Source: CAUJIW01 sp963205175
GTDB lineage: Bacteria > Pseudomonadota > Alphaproteobacteria > Sphingomonadales > Sphingomonadaceae
Direction: 5' to 3' (one strand)
DNA: 13,361 bases
Assembly (NCBI GenBank): GCA_041060555.1
Contig: JBEUDS010000041.1
Below are positions 1 through 5,727 of the stretch, one piece after another. How positions within the stretch are numbered: position 1 is the first letter of the stretch; each line of letters begins with the position of its first letter. The notes beneath the pieces were generated by a model. It was not told the origin of the DNA and ran no database searches. It saw only the letters and a list, made by a program, of their open reading frames with translations. A program made the position numbers and the translations under genes.

Positions 1-127
1 TGCAAACTCCACCATAACGATGAACCCGGTGGCCACCAGCGACGCCGCATTCCGGGGTGGGGCATGCCCCACCCCGGAATACACCATCGCCTACACCGGA
101 AATTACACCACGAGCGCGGACGCTAAC
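1..127. repeat. Left terminal inverted repeat, probable insertion sequence end
   Basis: These bases are an exact reverse complement of 13235-13361. The match stops at base 127: 128 is A, while the complement of 13234 is T. The repeat includes a 32-bp perfect palindrome and a GGTGGCCACC motif. Read outward from the unique DNA it begins GTTAGCGTCCGCGCTC. On the right side this sequence cuts trbE, so it behaves like the end of an inserted element. I infer an insertion sequence lying mostly outside the window. The TGGCCAC motif near an end recalls IS21-type elements, but no transposase is visible and the family is not settled. Confidence 0.85.
49..80. repeat. 32-bp perfect palindrome inside the left repeat
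   Basis: The 16 bases at 49-64 are the exact reverse complement of 65-80, centred on GCATGC with no spacer. It could extrude as a cruciform, act as a transposase or regulator binding site, or form a transcription-blocking hairpin at the element's edge. The same palindrome lies at 13282-13313 in the right repeat. Confidence 0.9.
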
Positions 128-133
128 AAAATT

Positions 134-163
134 GCGGCCGCGCCCCTGATCGGGCGCGGCCGC
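134..163. repeat. 12-bp perfect stem-loop
   Basis: The arms 134-145 and 152-163 are perfectly complementary around a 6-base loop (CTGATC). On the + strand TTGG follows it. On the - strand AATTTTGTT follows, so it could be a weak terminator in that direction. It begins only seven bases from the end of the terminal repeat. The arms contain GCGGCCGC, which also occurs in the hairpin at 2261-2293. Confidence 0.6.
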
Positions 164-180
164 TTGGTGTCGGCTCCGGT

Positions 181-212
181 GCGCCCGCCGCTCGGGCAGA
201 GCGGGGGCGCTT
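181..212 (+). terminator. Terminator-like hairpin of a gene lost to the left
   Basis: The left arm 181-193 pairs with 199-210 over 12 bp with one bulged base and a 5-base loop, followed by TT. The right arm GAGCGGGGGCGC is identical to 1076-1087 in the terminator behind the DUF736 gene. That suggests a homologous terminator for a gene that ended just upstream and is now cut off by the repeat. The T run is very short, so efficiency is uncertain. Confidence 0.45.
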
Positions 213-578
213 GGAGGCGTGTCAAGAGAGGGCGTCGCACCATGCCGGTTCAACAGGTGTTTACCGATCCCGTGAGCAGGGTCGCCGTTGGCGATAAGCA
301 CGCACCAAGCGGCCGGGATCTTCCACCGTGGCGCTGACATGCCCCGCCGTCCATCTAGGGCGGCGCGCTGCCGGACTGCCGCATCATGTCAGTGTGGCAG
401 AGTTCAGGCGATGAGAGCGGACACGGTTTGAGCTGGTCCGGCCGGATAGGCGGCATGGGTTTGGCAGTGCGGGGTCGCCACAGCATTCCATCCTCGCATC
501 GGCGCGACCGCATGGCCTCTCGATTGGCTTGATCTAACCGGGGCCGGCTTCGCCTTGCTCGGCCTGGCGCAACGCCGC

Positions 579-635
579 CGCGCGGCTTTTTTCCGCCGCC
601 TTCGGCTTTGCATCGCGAAACAAAAAAGCCGCGCG
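579..635. repeat. 14-bp perfect inverted repeat with T6 and A6 in the arms
   Basis: The arm CGCGCGGCTTTTTT (579-592) is the exact reverse complement of 622-635, around a 29-base spacer. Either strand reads a GC-rich half-stem followed by six T, so it might act as a bidirectional terminator. The T run, however, sits inside the long stem rather than after it. It lies about 115 bases upstream of the DUF736 start and may insulate or regulate that gene. Confidence 0.55.
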
Positions 636-749
636 TCGCCATCCTCCGCTGTGCTCCGGCCGCAAGCGGTGCGCGTCCGATCATCCCCGCTTCACCGATC
701 GCCATCGAGGCCGCGGCAGTCGCGGTCCGAAAGCGAAAGGAACTTCGAC

Positions 750-1049
750 ATGGCGATCATCGGCACCTTCACCCAGGCGGACAACGGCACCTTCACCGGC
801 ACCATCACCTCCGCGACTCTCAAACTCAAGGCGACTCTCCGCCCCATCGACATCGAAGGCGACAAGGCGCCCAACTACCGACTCCTGGTCGGGACGGTCG
901 AATGCGGCGCAGGTTGGAAGAAGACCAGCCGCCAAGAGCGCGACTACATCTCGGTCAAGTTCGACGATCCGACCTTCCCGGCGCCGATCTACGCCACCCT
1001 GTCCGAGACCGACACCGCTGGCGAATACGCGCTCATCTGGTCTCGCTGA
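750..1049 (+). CDS. DUF736 family protein (first copy)
   Basis: This 99-residue protein starts MAIIGTFTQADNGTFTGTI and matches DUF736 by recall. The family is small, soluble and of unknown function, and is common on conjugative elements of alphaproteobacteria. Visible family features are the N-terminal IGTF strand, alternating beta-like segments, the GAGWKKTS segment in the middle, and a closing segment ending ALIWSR. I chose the ATG at 750 because AAAGG lies nine bases upstream and the family begins with this sequence; the open frame extends further 5' to 555 but that part is not family-like. A strong terminator follows nine bases after the stop, so it is probably a single-gene transcript. 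A paralogue sits at 5388-5723. There is no signal peptide or membrane segment. Family is clear; role unknown. Confidence 0.9.
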   Translation: MAIIGTFTQADNGTFTGTITSATLKLKATLRPIDIEGDKAPNYRLLVGTVECGAGWKKTSRQERDYISVKFDDPTFPAPIYATLSETDTAGEYALIWSR

Positions 1050-1057
1050 CCCCCAAC

Positions 1058-1090
1058 GGCGCCCCCGCTCCACCTGAGCGGGGGCGCCTT
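1058..1090 (+). terminator. Strong hairpin terminator after DUF736
   Basis: Arms 1058-1070 and 1076-1088 form a perfect 13-bp GC-rich stem with a 5-base loop (CACCT), followed by TT at 1089-1090 and then GTCATG. It starts nine bases after the DUF736 stop. The T tract is short for a classic intrinsic terminator, but the stem is very stable. Confidence 0.7.
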
Positions 1091-1157
1091 GTCATGCCTC
1101 TTCTGGGCCATGAGAGACGGACGGGCTGGAGGCCCGGCATCGTCTGTGAGGTGCTTG

Positions 1158-1177
1158 GGGCGCTGCCCCCAGCGCCC
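1158..1177. repeat. 7-bp stem-loop in the DUF736-DUF932 gap
   Basis: GGGCGCT (1158-1164) pairs perfectly with AGCGCCC (1171-1177) over a 6-base loop. It lies in the otherwise gene-free 1091-1339 interval. No function can be assigned. Confidence 0.35.
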
Positions 1178-1285
1178 TTCGGAGCGGCTTCCGCCCAGCT
1201 TCCTCCACGCGCGAGCGCGTTCCGTGCAGCCGGTTCCCCGCGAAGCCGCCCACTCCGGTTGCACCCCCGGTCTCGCCGACGGGCA

Positions 1286-1320
1286 GGGTTTCAGCGCGGC
1301 GCTCCGCTGCGCGGAAACCC
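1286..1320 (+). promoter_or_regulatory. Leader hairpin just upstream of the DUF932 ribosome binding site
   Basis: GGGTTTC (1286-1292) pairs with GAAACCC (1314-1320), and after one A-G mismatch GCGC (1294-1297) pairs with GCGC (1309-1312). The hairpin ends seven bases before the strong ribosome binding site AAAGGAGG (1327-1334). It is a plausible 5' leader structure that could affect translation or mRNA stability of the DUF932 gene. No ligand or protein partner is evident. Confidence 0.4.
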
Positions 1321-1339
1321 AAGCCCAAAGGAGGCCAAA

Positions 1340-2182
1340 ATGCACTACCAGCTTGCCACTCGGTTCGGTCGCAACGCCCATCAGATCAGCGGCCGGGAGC
1401 CGCTCGATAACGAGGCGCTGTATCGGCACGTCCCGTCAATCTTCGCCCGCGAGGCGCACGACAGCCGTTCGGATCGCTATGTCTATGTCCCCACCATCGA
1501 CATCGTAGAGGGGCTGCGTCGGGAAGGATGGTCGCCGTTCTTCGCGGTCCAGTCCGTTCCGCGCGACGGCAGCCGCCACGGCCACGCCAAGCACATGCTG
1601 CGCCTGCGCCGGGATGACGGCATCGGCAAGCCCGAGGCCGCAGAAGTCATCATCGTGAACAGCCATGACGGGACCAGTGCCTATCAGATGTTCGCCGGGA
1701 TGCTGCGTTTCGTCTGCACCAACAGCATGATCGCGGGCGAGCGGTTTGAGGAGGTGCGCGTTCCCCATAAGGGCAACATCGAGCACGATATCATCGAAGG
1801 CGTTTACACCGTCGCCGAGGACTTCCCCCGGCTGATCGACGCCAGCGAGTCGATGAAGGCGATCCAGCTTTCGCCGGATGAGCAGCGCTTGCTCGGCGAG
1901 GTTAGCCTTGTTGCTCGCTATGGCGACGACGAAAGCCCGATTCGGCCCGAGCAGATCATTGAGCCGCGCCGCCGCGAGGATGTAGACCGCAGCCTGTGGA
2001 CCACATTCAACGTCATTCAGGAGAATGTCGTTCGTGGCGGGTTGCATGGCCGCAAGCGCAATGCGGAGGGCCGTATCCGCCGCGTGCAAACCCGCGCCAT
2101 CAACGGCATCGACCAGAACGTGACGCTTAATCGCGCGCTCTGGACGCTGGCTGAGGGGATGCAGCGCCTCAAGGCCGCCTGA
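1340..2182 (+). CDS. DUF932 family protein
   Basis: This 280-residue soluble protein begins MHYQLATRFGRN and matches the DUF932 family (phage/plasmid-related, similar to TIGR03299) by recall. Typical features are the VPT segment around residue 50, a central FAVQSVPR/HMLRLRR region, a VNSHDGTSAYQ motif, the FVCTNSMIAG motif, and a C-terminal WTTFNVIQENVVRGGLHGR stretch leading to an LNRALW tail. The length fits the family. The function is not established; members are found on mobile elements and phages. The ATG at 1340 is supported by AAAGGAGG five bases upstream; the same frame is open back to 608, but that part is not family-like. A clean terminator lies 10 bases after the stop. It follows a DUF736 gene, a pairing I recall from such elements. 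Confidence 0.92.
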   Translation: MHYQLATRFGRNAHQISGREPLDNEALYRHVPSIFAREAHDSRSDRYVYVPTIDIVEGLRREGWSPFFAVQSVPRDGSRHGHAKHMLRLRRDDGIGKPEAAEVIIVNSHDGTSAYQMFAGMLRFVCTNSMIAGERFEEVRVPHKGNIEHDIIEGVYTVAEDFPRLIDASESMKAIQLSPDEQRLLGEVSLVARYGDDESPIRPEQIIEPRRREDVDRSLWTTFNVIQENVVRGGLHGRKRNAEGRIRRVQTRAINGIDQNVTLNRALWTLAEGMQRLKAA

Positions 2183-2192
2183 CTGTTCCCCG

Positions 2193-2224
2193 CCGCAGGG
2201 CCGGAGTTCCGGCCCTGCGGTTTT
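2193..2224 (+). terminator. Intrinsic terminator of the DUF932 gene
   Basis: A perfect 12-bp GC-rich stem (2193-2204 with 2209-2220) closes on a 4-base loop (AGTT) and is followed directly by TTTT. It begins 10 bases after the DUF932 stop. This is the most classical rho-independent terminator in the window. Confidence 0.85.
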
Positions 2225-2235
2225 GCCGCTTGCGC

Positions 2236-2293
2236 GCCGATCCGCTGCGCCGGATCGGCAGCGGCCGCGCGTCCCAAAGGTCCGCGCGGCCGC
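2236..2293. repeat. Pair of perfect GC-rich stem-loops behind the terminator
   Basis: The first stem pairs 2236-2244 with 2251-2259 (9 bp, 6-base loop). The second pairs 2261-2271 with 2283-2293 (11 bp, 11-base loop) and contains GCGGCCGC. With the terminator at 2193-2220 there are three perfect hairpins in 100 bases. They lie outside any gene and lead into the structured region at 2346-2595. They might be protein-binding sites, part of an origin, or part of a longer structured transcript. Confidence 0.55.
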
Positions 2294-2345
2294 ATGGGCG
2301 CGCTCACCGGGCTGGCGCCCGGCTCGCGGTGGGTAGTGGTAAAAT

Positions 2346-2595
2346 CCCCAGCGCTGCCTTAAAAGGGCGATGGGCTGCTACGCGGCAGCCTGGGGTGTGG
2401 AAACCCCACGTTTAGCGGTTCGGCACCGGCCGTAACGGTGCCGCAATCCTTGACCACGCGGTCGGGGAGCCTGTGACGTATGTCCAGGCGCTCCGGTGCT
2501 AAAGGTCACAGGAACCGTCTAAACGCGGTTTTCCAACTCCCCGATCAGGGTTCAGGAGCTGTTTGCGGGGGCGCACCGCAAACCAGCAGCCCCTG
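2346..2595 (+). ncRNA. Candidate structured RNA with a possible pseudoknot
   Basis: About 250 bases without a credible gene contain many compatible pairings. CCCCAG (2346-2351) and CTGCC (2354-2358) pair with CTGGGG (2390-2395) and GGCAG (2384-2388). 2391-2396 can instead pair with 2403-2408. 2422-2428 pairs with 2436-2442 as a hairpin. 2409-2421 pairs with 2512-2525 (13 bp, one bulge). CCTGTGAC (2470-2477) pairs with GTCACAGG (2505-2512). TCGGGGAG (2462-2469) pairs with CTCCCCGA (2537-2544), crossing the previous long stem as a pseudoknot. A closing hairpin pairs 2558-2568 with 2576-2587 with one bulge. All of this comes from eye inspection. It matches no RNA family I can name, and I cannot exclude a DNA-level role such as an origin. 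Strand is inferred from neighbouring genes. Confidence 0.4.
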
Positions 2596-2702
2596 TGAGT
2601 GTGCAGTAGGCAATGCAGATTCCGCGCGCAATTATGCCTGGCAAGCACGTCGAAAATGCTCGGCATTGTCCTATTGGTTAACGCGGACGGGAAGCCAAGG
2701 GC

Positions 2703-2978
2703 ATGGTGGTCAAGATGAGATTCGATGATCGGGCGCCCGATTCACCACAACTCACCAGCTATGACGAAGGTCATCTGGCAGATTATCTGCGCTTGCTCGA
2801 CGCCGACGCCGATGGGGCCGATTGGCGCGAGGCTGCGAGGCTGATCTTCGGCATCGACACGACCGCCGAGCCGGATCGCGCGAAGACGATGCACGACTCT
2901 CACTTGGCCCGCGCGCGGTGGATGACTGAGGTTGGCTACGCTCATCTGCTCGGCTGTCAGCGCCCGCTAAACTGTTAA
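2703..2978 (+). CDS. Small DUF2285-type (RovC-like DNA-binding) protein
   Basis: This 91-residue protein has a core of about 60 residues running from HLADYLRLLDADADGADW through IFG to ARWMTEVGYAHLLG. The pattern LD-AGA-WREAAR, a conserved Arg/Trp, then GY-HLL resembles the DUF2285 domain (related to the RovC DNA-binding domain). In this family it is probably a stand-alone domain acting as a DNA-binding protein, but that is inference. The ATG at 2703 has AAGGG a few bases upstream; an ATG at 2715 is also possible and would only trim four residues. It stands alone, with 148 bases before the next, frameshifted DUF2285 gene. Protein family likely; target unknown. Confidence 0.75.
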   Translation: MVVKMRFDDRAPDSPQLTSYDEGHLADYLRLLDADADGADWREAARLIFGIDTTAEPDRAKTMHDSHLARARWMTEVGYAHLLGCQRPLNC

Positions 2979-3126
2979 GATTTAACTCCAATCTGGATCG
3001 AGTTCCGGGGGTAATTGCTCCGCTCGCACGGCATGGTTGTGCGCGATCTTCGCCCTAGCAAACGTCAGTGGCGACCGGGATGTTCGGTGCTCCGAAATCC
3101 GCGCGAGGCGCGGTGGGGAGGATGCA

Positions 3127-3910
3127 ATGCCGACGCCGCCTGGGCGTCGCCAGCGACGCGCCGGCGGAATGTCCGACGCGCTCGGGCGCGCCGATCTAGC
3201 CGCGGAGTTCTTGCGGCGGAACCGCACCTACCGCGCCGAACATACGCAGATGCAAGAGCGCATCGACGAGGGCGCCGTCGCGAAGAACGCCGCCGAATTG
3301 GCGTTCGCGCGGCGCTGGGGGTTATCCTTTCGCCACGGCGCCGGATGACCTCTCGGAGCCGGTCGTCTGGCGCCCGGAGCTGACCGCTGTCACGGTCATT
3401 CTCGACGCTGCGCCGGAGGGATTCAAGACCGCCGCTCCGGTCGATCCTCGCGCACTCGGGGCGCTGCTCGCCGACCTGGCCGGGATTGAAGGCCGCCACG
3501 TCATCGTCGCCGACGCGGCCGGCGAGCATCGACTCTGGCTGCGCGATGCGACCCCCGGCCGGCCGCTCGCGGCCATCATCCCGCTTGACAAGGATTTCCC
3601 CACCCGGATCGCCAGCTTGCTGCGTTTCCACCGCCGTCTGCTCGGCCGCGCTGCCGGGCCGCTGCCGCGCGGCTGGCCGCTTACCGCCTACCGGCTCGCC
3701 CGGCTCGACCTGATGCTCCGCGCGCTCGACCTGCGTGATGCCGGAGCAACCTATCGCGAGATCGCCGCCGAGCTGGGGCGTGACGACGCGAACAAACTAT
3801 CCGCGAGCGACTGGAAGATGTCGGCCTCGCGCTCGTTCGTCGTGCGGCTGGTCCGCGACGGCATCGCCATGATGAACGGCGACTACCGCAAGCTGCTCCG
3901 CATCCGCTGA
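3127..3910 (+). pseudogene. Frameshifted DUF2285 (RovC-like) regulator
   Basis: Two overlapping frames together encode one protein. The first frame runs from ATG 3127 (GGGGAGG at 3115-3121 upstream) and encodes 68 family-like residues with the segment DLAAEFLRRNRTYR, typical of the transcriptional-regulator-like N-terminal domain. It then ends out of family at the stop 3346-3348. The next frame continues from 3332 (ATAPDDLSEPVVW) to the stop at 3908-3910. It carries the C-terminal DUF2285 domain, with LDLMLRALDLRDAGATYREI and a closing YRKLLRIR. Removing one base from TTTC at 3328-3331 restores a 260-residue protein, a length that fits the family. So the lesion looks like a single extra T. 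It may be a real inactivating mutation, a sequencing error or, less likely, a programmed +1 shift. A functional copy would probably be a DNA-binding regulator. Confidence 0.85.
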
Positions 3911-4040
3911 TCCCCTCCCCGCTGCCACCCCGCGCGTGGGGGGGGTCACATCCGCGTAGCCGCACATCTTCATACCCCACCCAGCCGCCTCCGTTCTGAC
4001 AATTACGCCTCCTGCCGCCACCGCCCGCAGGAGTCGTCAC
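3911..4040 (+). promoter_or_regulatory. Gap likely holding the promoter of the HTH-DUF2840-TraF operon
   Basis: These 130 bases separate the broken DUF2285 gene from a run of three overlapping genes. A C-rich then G-rich patch (CCCC-GCGCGT-GGGG near 3930) could form a weak terminator hairpin without a T tract. A start signal for the operon would be expected here, but I see no convincing consensus promoter. The ribosome binding site GCAGGAG at 4027-4033 serves the TTG start at 4041. Confidence 0.3.
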
Positions 4041-4307
4041 TTGTCCGATACGCCCACCAACCTGCCGCCCCGCTTCCTGCGCACGCCGGAAGCCGCCCGC
4101 TTCCTCGGCCTCTCAGGCCGCACCCTTGAAAAGCACCGTTATTTCGGCACCGGCCCGGCCTACCGCCGGATCGGGGGCCGGGTGGTCTATTCGGTCGATG
4201 ACCTGCGCGCCTGGGCCGATATCGGCATCAAGCATTCGACCTCCGATCCGGGGCAGGACGACCTCATGCCGCGCGCGGATTCGGCCATCGCCCGGAGCCG
4301 GCGATGA
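4041..4307 (+). CDS. AlpA/excisionase-like helix-turn-helix regulator
   Basis: The 88-residue product has one HTH_17-type domain at residues 11-62. It begins FLRTPEAARFLGLSGRTLEK, then has FGTGPAYRRIGGRVVY and ends in DDLRAWAD, the typical MerR-superfamily excisionase/AlpA layout. Such proteins bind DNA and control excision or transcription on mobile elements. The start is TTG at 4041: GCAGGAG lies seven bases upstream, and no in-frame ATG precedes the domain. Residues 63-88 are a polar tail. Its stop overlaps the ATG of the DUF2840 gene (ATGA at 4304-4307), so translation is probably coupled. Target operator is unknown; the operon's own promoter or the transfer genes are the natural candidates. 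Confidence 0.88.
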   Translation: MSDTPTNLPPRFLRTPEAARFLGLSGRTLEKHRYFGTGPAYRRIGGRVVYSVDDLRAWADIGIKHSTSDPGQDDLMPRADSAIARSRR

Positions 4308-4810
4308 CCGTCCCGCCGTCGCCCATGCGCCACCGCCAGCCGTCCGATGACGGCATGACTCGCGTCGAACTGACGTGGATCGAGAAGCGGATTGAGCACT
4401 GGATCAGGTTCGGCCGCGTCGCCGTTGACGAGATCGTCGATCGCCGCCGCCGCATCGTCCGCTTCCGCCCCGGCGCCATCTTCGCGTTCGTCCGCTGGGC
4501 GGCGAACGACTACGGCACGGTAAGCTCGCGCATCGACATCGTGCGCGCGGTCGGCGCGGGCGAGCCGTTCACGACACTGCCATTCGTGCGGCCGGGCGGC
4601 GACATCCTGCTCAAGATCGAGGGCTGGCCCAAGGTCAGCCAGGTGCTCGCCGCGATCGACGCGGCCGAGGCGGCCGGCGTCGATCCGTGCGACGCCGCAC
4701 CCGATCATTGGCGACACGTCGCCAACCGCATCGCCGCCGGACATCAGCCGCGCCCCTATACGCTGGAGCGCCATCGCGCCTGGCTCAAACGCCGAGAGAT
4801 CGAAGGATGA
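4304..4810 (+). CDS. DUF2840 domain protein
   Basis: This 168-residue protein matches the DUF2840 family by recall. Key segments are VELTWIEKRIEHWIRFG (residues 21-37), RIVRFRPGAIFAFVRWAAND, the LPFVRPGGDILL stretch, KVSQVLAAIDA and the terminal DPCDAAPDHWRHVANRI followed by WLKRRE. There is no signal peptide or membrane segment, so it is probably cytosolic. Function is unknown; in these elements it lies between the HTH regulator and the TraF peptidase, which ties it to conjugation. Both its ends overlap neighbours by ATGA, showing a tightly coupled operon. The ATG at 4304 gives an N-terminus slightly longer than the core; ATGs at 4325 and 4355 are alternatives. Confidence 0.88.
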   Translation: MTVPPSPMRHRQPSDDGMTRVELTWIEKRIEHWIRFGRVAVDEIVDRRRRIVRFRPGAIFAFVRWAANDYGTVSSRIDIVRAVGAGEPFTTLPFVRPGGDILLKIEGWPKVSQVLAAIDAAEAAGVDPCDAAPDHWRHVANRIAAGHQPRPYTLERHRAWLKRREIEG

Positions 4811-5352
4811 CGCCCCGTGGATGGACCATCGCGACGGCTTCCGCCGCGTCGGTGTTCGCCGTGTCGTTCACTGCCGTCGCGATATTCGACCCGCTGCCGC
4901 GCGTCATCTGGAACGCCAGCGCCAGCGCACCGCTCGGCCTCTACCGGATAGAGCCCGACCGCGATCCCGCCGTCGGCACGCTGGTCGCCGTTACGCCGCC
5001 CGCGCCGCTGGCGCGGTGGCTGGCCGAGCGCAGCTATCTTGGTGAGCGTGTGCCGTTGTTGAAGCATGTCGCGGCCAAGCCGGGGCAGTTTGTGTGCCGG
5101 ATCGGCGCCGTCGTGAGCGTCGATGCCCGGCCGGTCGCCGTTGCCCTGGCGCGTGACGGACGAGGCCGCTCGCTCCCCGTCTGGCAGGGCTGCCGCACGC
5201 TGCGCGGCAGCGAGCTGCTGATGCTCAACCCCGATCACGCGGACAGTATGGACGGCCGCTATTTCGGCCCGCTGCCGGCCTCGACCGTGCTCGGCCGCGC
5301 CGTCCCGATCCTCACCCGCGACACCCCCAACGCGTCGCTCGTGTGGCGCTGA
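4807..5352 (+). CDS. traF: TraF-type S26 family signal peptidase
   Basis: This 181-residue protein has an N-terminal membrane segment (about residues 7-27) and then the peptidase S26 fold. The likely catalytic serine is Ser40 in NASASAPLGLYRI, and the general base Lys86 in VPLLKHVAAKPG. This Ser/Lys dyad is typical of TraF, which in RP4-type systems processes the TrbC pilin in the inner membrane. The C-terminal FGPLPASTVLGRAVPI segment is also family-like. It starts at ATG 4807, overlapping the DUF2840 stop (ATGA), with GAAGG just upstream. The natural substrate would be the TrbC pilin encoded at 12218-12553. The frame is open further upstream, but that part overlaps DUF2840 and is not family-like. 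Confidence 0.9.
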   Translation: MTPRGWTIATASAASVFAVSFTAVAIFDPLPRVIWNASASAPLGLYRIEPDRDPAVGTLVAVTPPAPLARWLAERSYLGERVPLLKHVAAKPGQFVCRIGAVVSVDARPVAVALARDGRGRSLPVWQGCRTLRGSELLMLNPDHADSMDGRYFGPLPASTVLGRAVPILTRDTPNASLVWR

Positions 5353-5387
5353 ACCCGCTCATCCCTGCCAACCCAAAGGAGAGTCCC

Positions 5388-5723
5388 ATGCAGATCGGCA
5401 GCTTCTTCCGCACCGCCAACGGTTACGAAGGCATCATCGAGACCGCGACGCTCGACATTCGCATCTCGATCGTTCCGGCCGAGCCGAGCGACGCCGACAA
5501 TGCGCCGAACTGGCGCATTCATCGCGGCGACGGCGGCGAAGGCCCAGAGATCGGCGCGGGCTGGAACGAGACCGGCGAACGCGCCGGCGATTACGTCTCG
5601 CTGCGCATCGACGATCCCGCCTTAGCCCAGCCGCTCCGTGCCGCGCTGTTCCAGACCACGGGCGACACGTCGGCCTGGTCGCTGCGCTGGAACCGCCAAC
5701 CGAAGTCGCGCGAGCAGGACTGA
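5388..5723 (+). CDS. DUF736 family protein (second copy)
   Basis: This 111-residue protein begins MQIGSFFRTANGYEGIIETA and is a divergent paralogue of the protein at 750-1049. Shared positions include the IG-F start, the NAPNWR/APNYR segment, GAGW and the DYVS/DYIS strand followed by DDP. The ATG at 5388 has AAAGGAGA about six bases upstream. It follows traF by 35 bases and precedes the lytic transglycosylase by four, so it is likely part of the transfer operon. That placement suggests a role different from the first copy, but none is established. Confidence 0.9.
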   Translation: MQIGSFFRTANGYEGIIETATLDIRISIVPAEPSDADNAPNWRIHRGDGGEGPEIGAGWNETGERAGDYVSLRIDDPALAQPLRAALFQTTGDTSAWSLRWNRQPKSREQD

Positions 5724-5727
5724 TCCG

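Larger units (their letters stand above)
128..749. other. Gene-free stretch between the left repeat and the first DUF736 gene
   Basis: I see no coding region I can support here. Open frames exist on both strands but they are arginine- and proline-rich and resemble no family I know. One (20-337, +) starts inside the terminal repeat and could at most carry the tail of a gene cut by the element. The stretch holds three clear hairpins (134-163, 181-210, 579-635). The last part should contain the promoter and leader of the DUF736 gene, but I recognise no convincing -35/-10 pair. A good ribosome binding site (AAAGG at 736-740) precedes the start at 750. Confidence 0.6.

Noticed and set aside
1..127. 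The terminal repeats as the ends (att sites) of the ICE itself
   Set aside because: att sites are short direct repeats near an integrase gene; these are long inverted repeats, one of which cuts trbE inside the transfer region.
20..337. Open frame of 105 codons on the + strand at the left end
   Set aside because: It starts inside the terminal repeat, crosses the two hairpins at 134-210 and resembles no family; at most its end could be a remnant of a lost gene.
355..705. Open frame of 116 codons on the - strand
   Set aside because: Arg/Pro-rich translation typical of non-coding GC-rich DNA, covering the 579-635 inverted repeat, with no recognisable domain.
2346..2595. Known structured RNAs such as group I intron, RNase P RNA or tmRNA
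   Set aside because: The order of pairings lacks a P8-like hairpin for a group I intron, and I see none of the conserved RNase P or tmRNA core sequences.
2480..2728. Open frame of 82 codons in the intergenic region
   Set aside because: Lies across the candidate RNA stems, overlaps the start of the 2703 gene and has no family resemblance or ribosome binding site.
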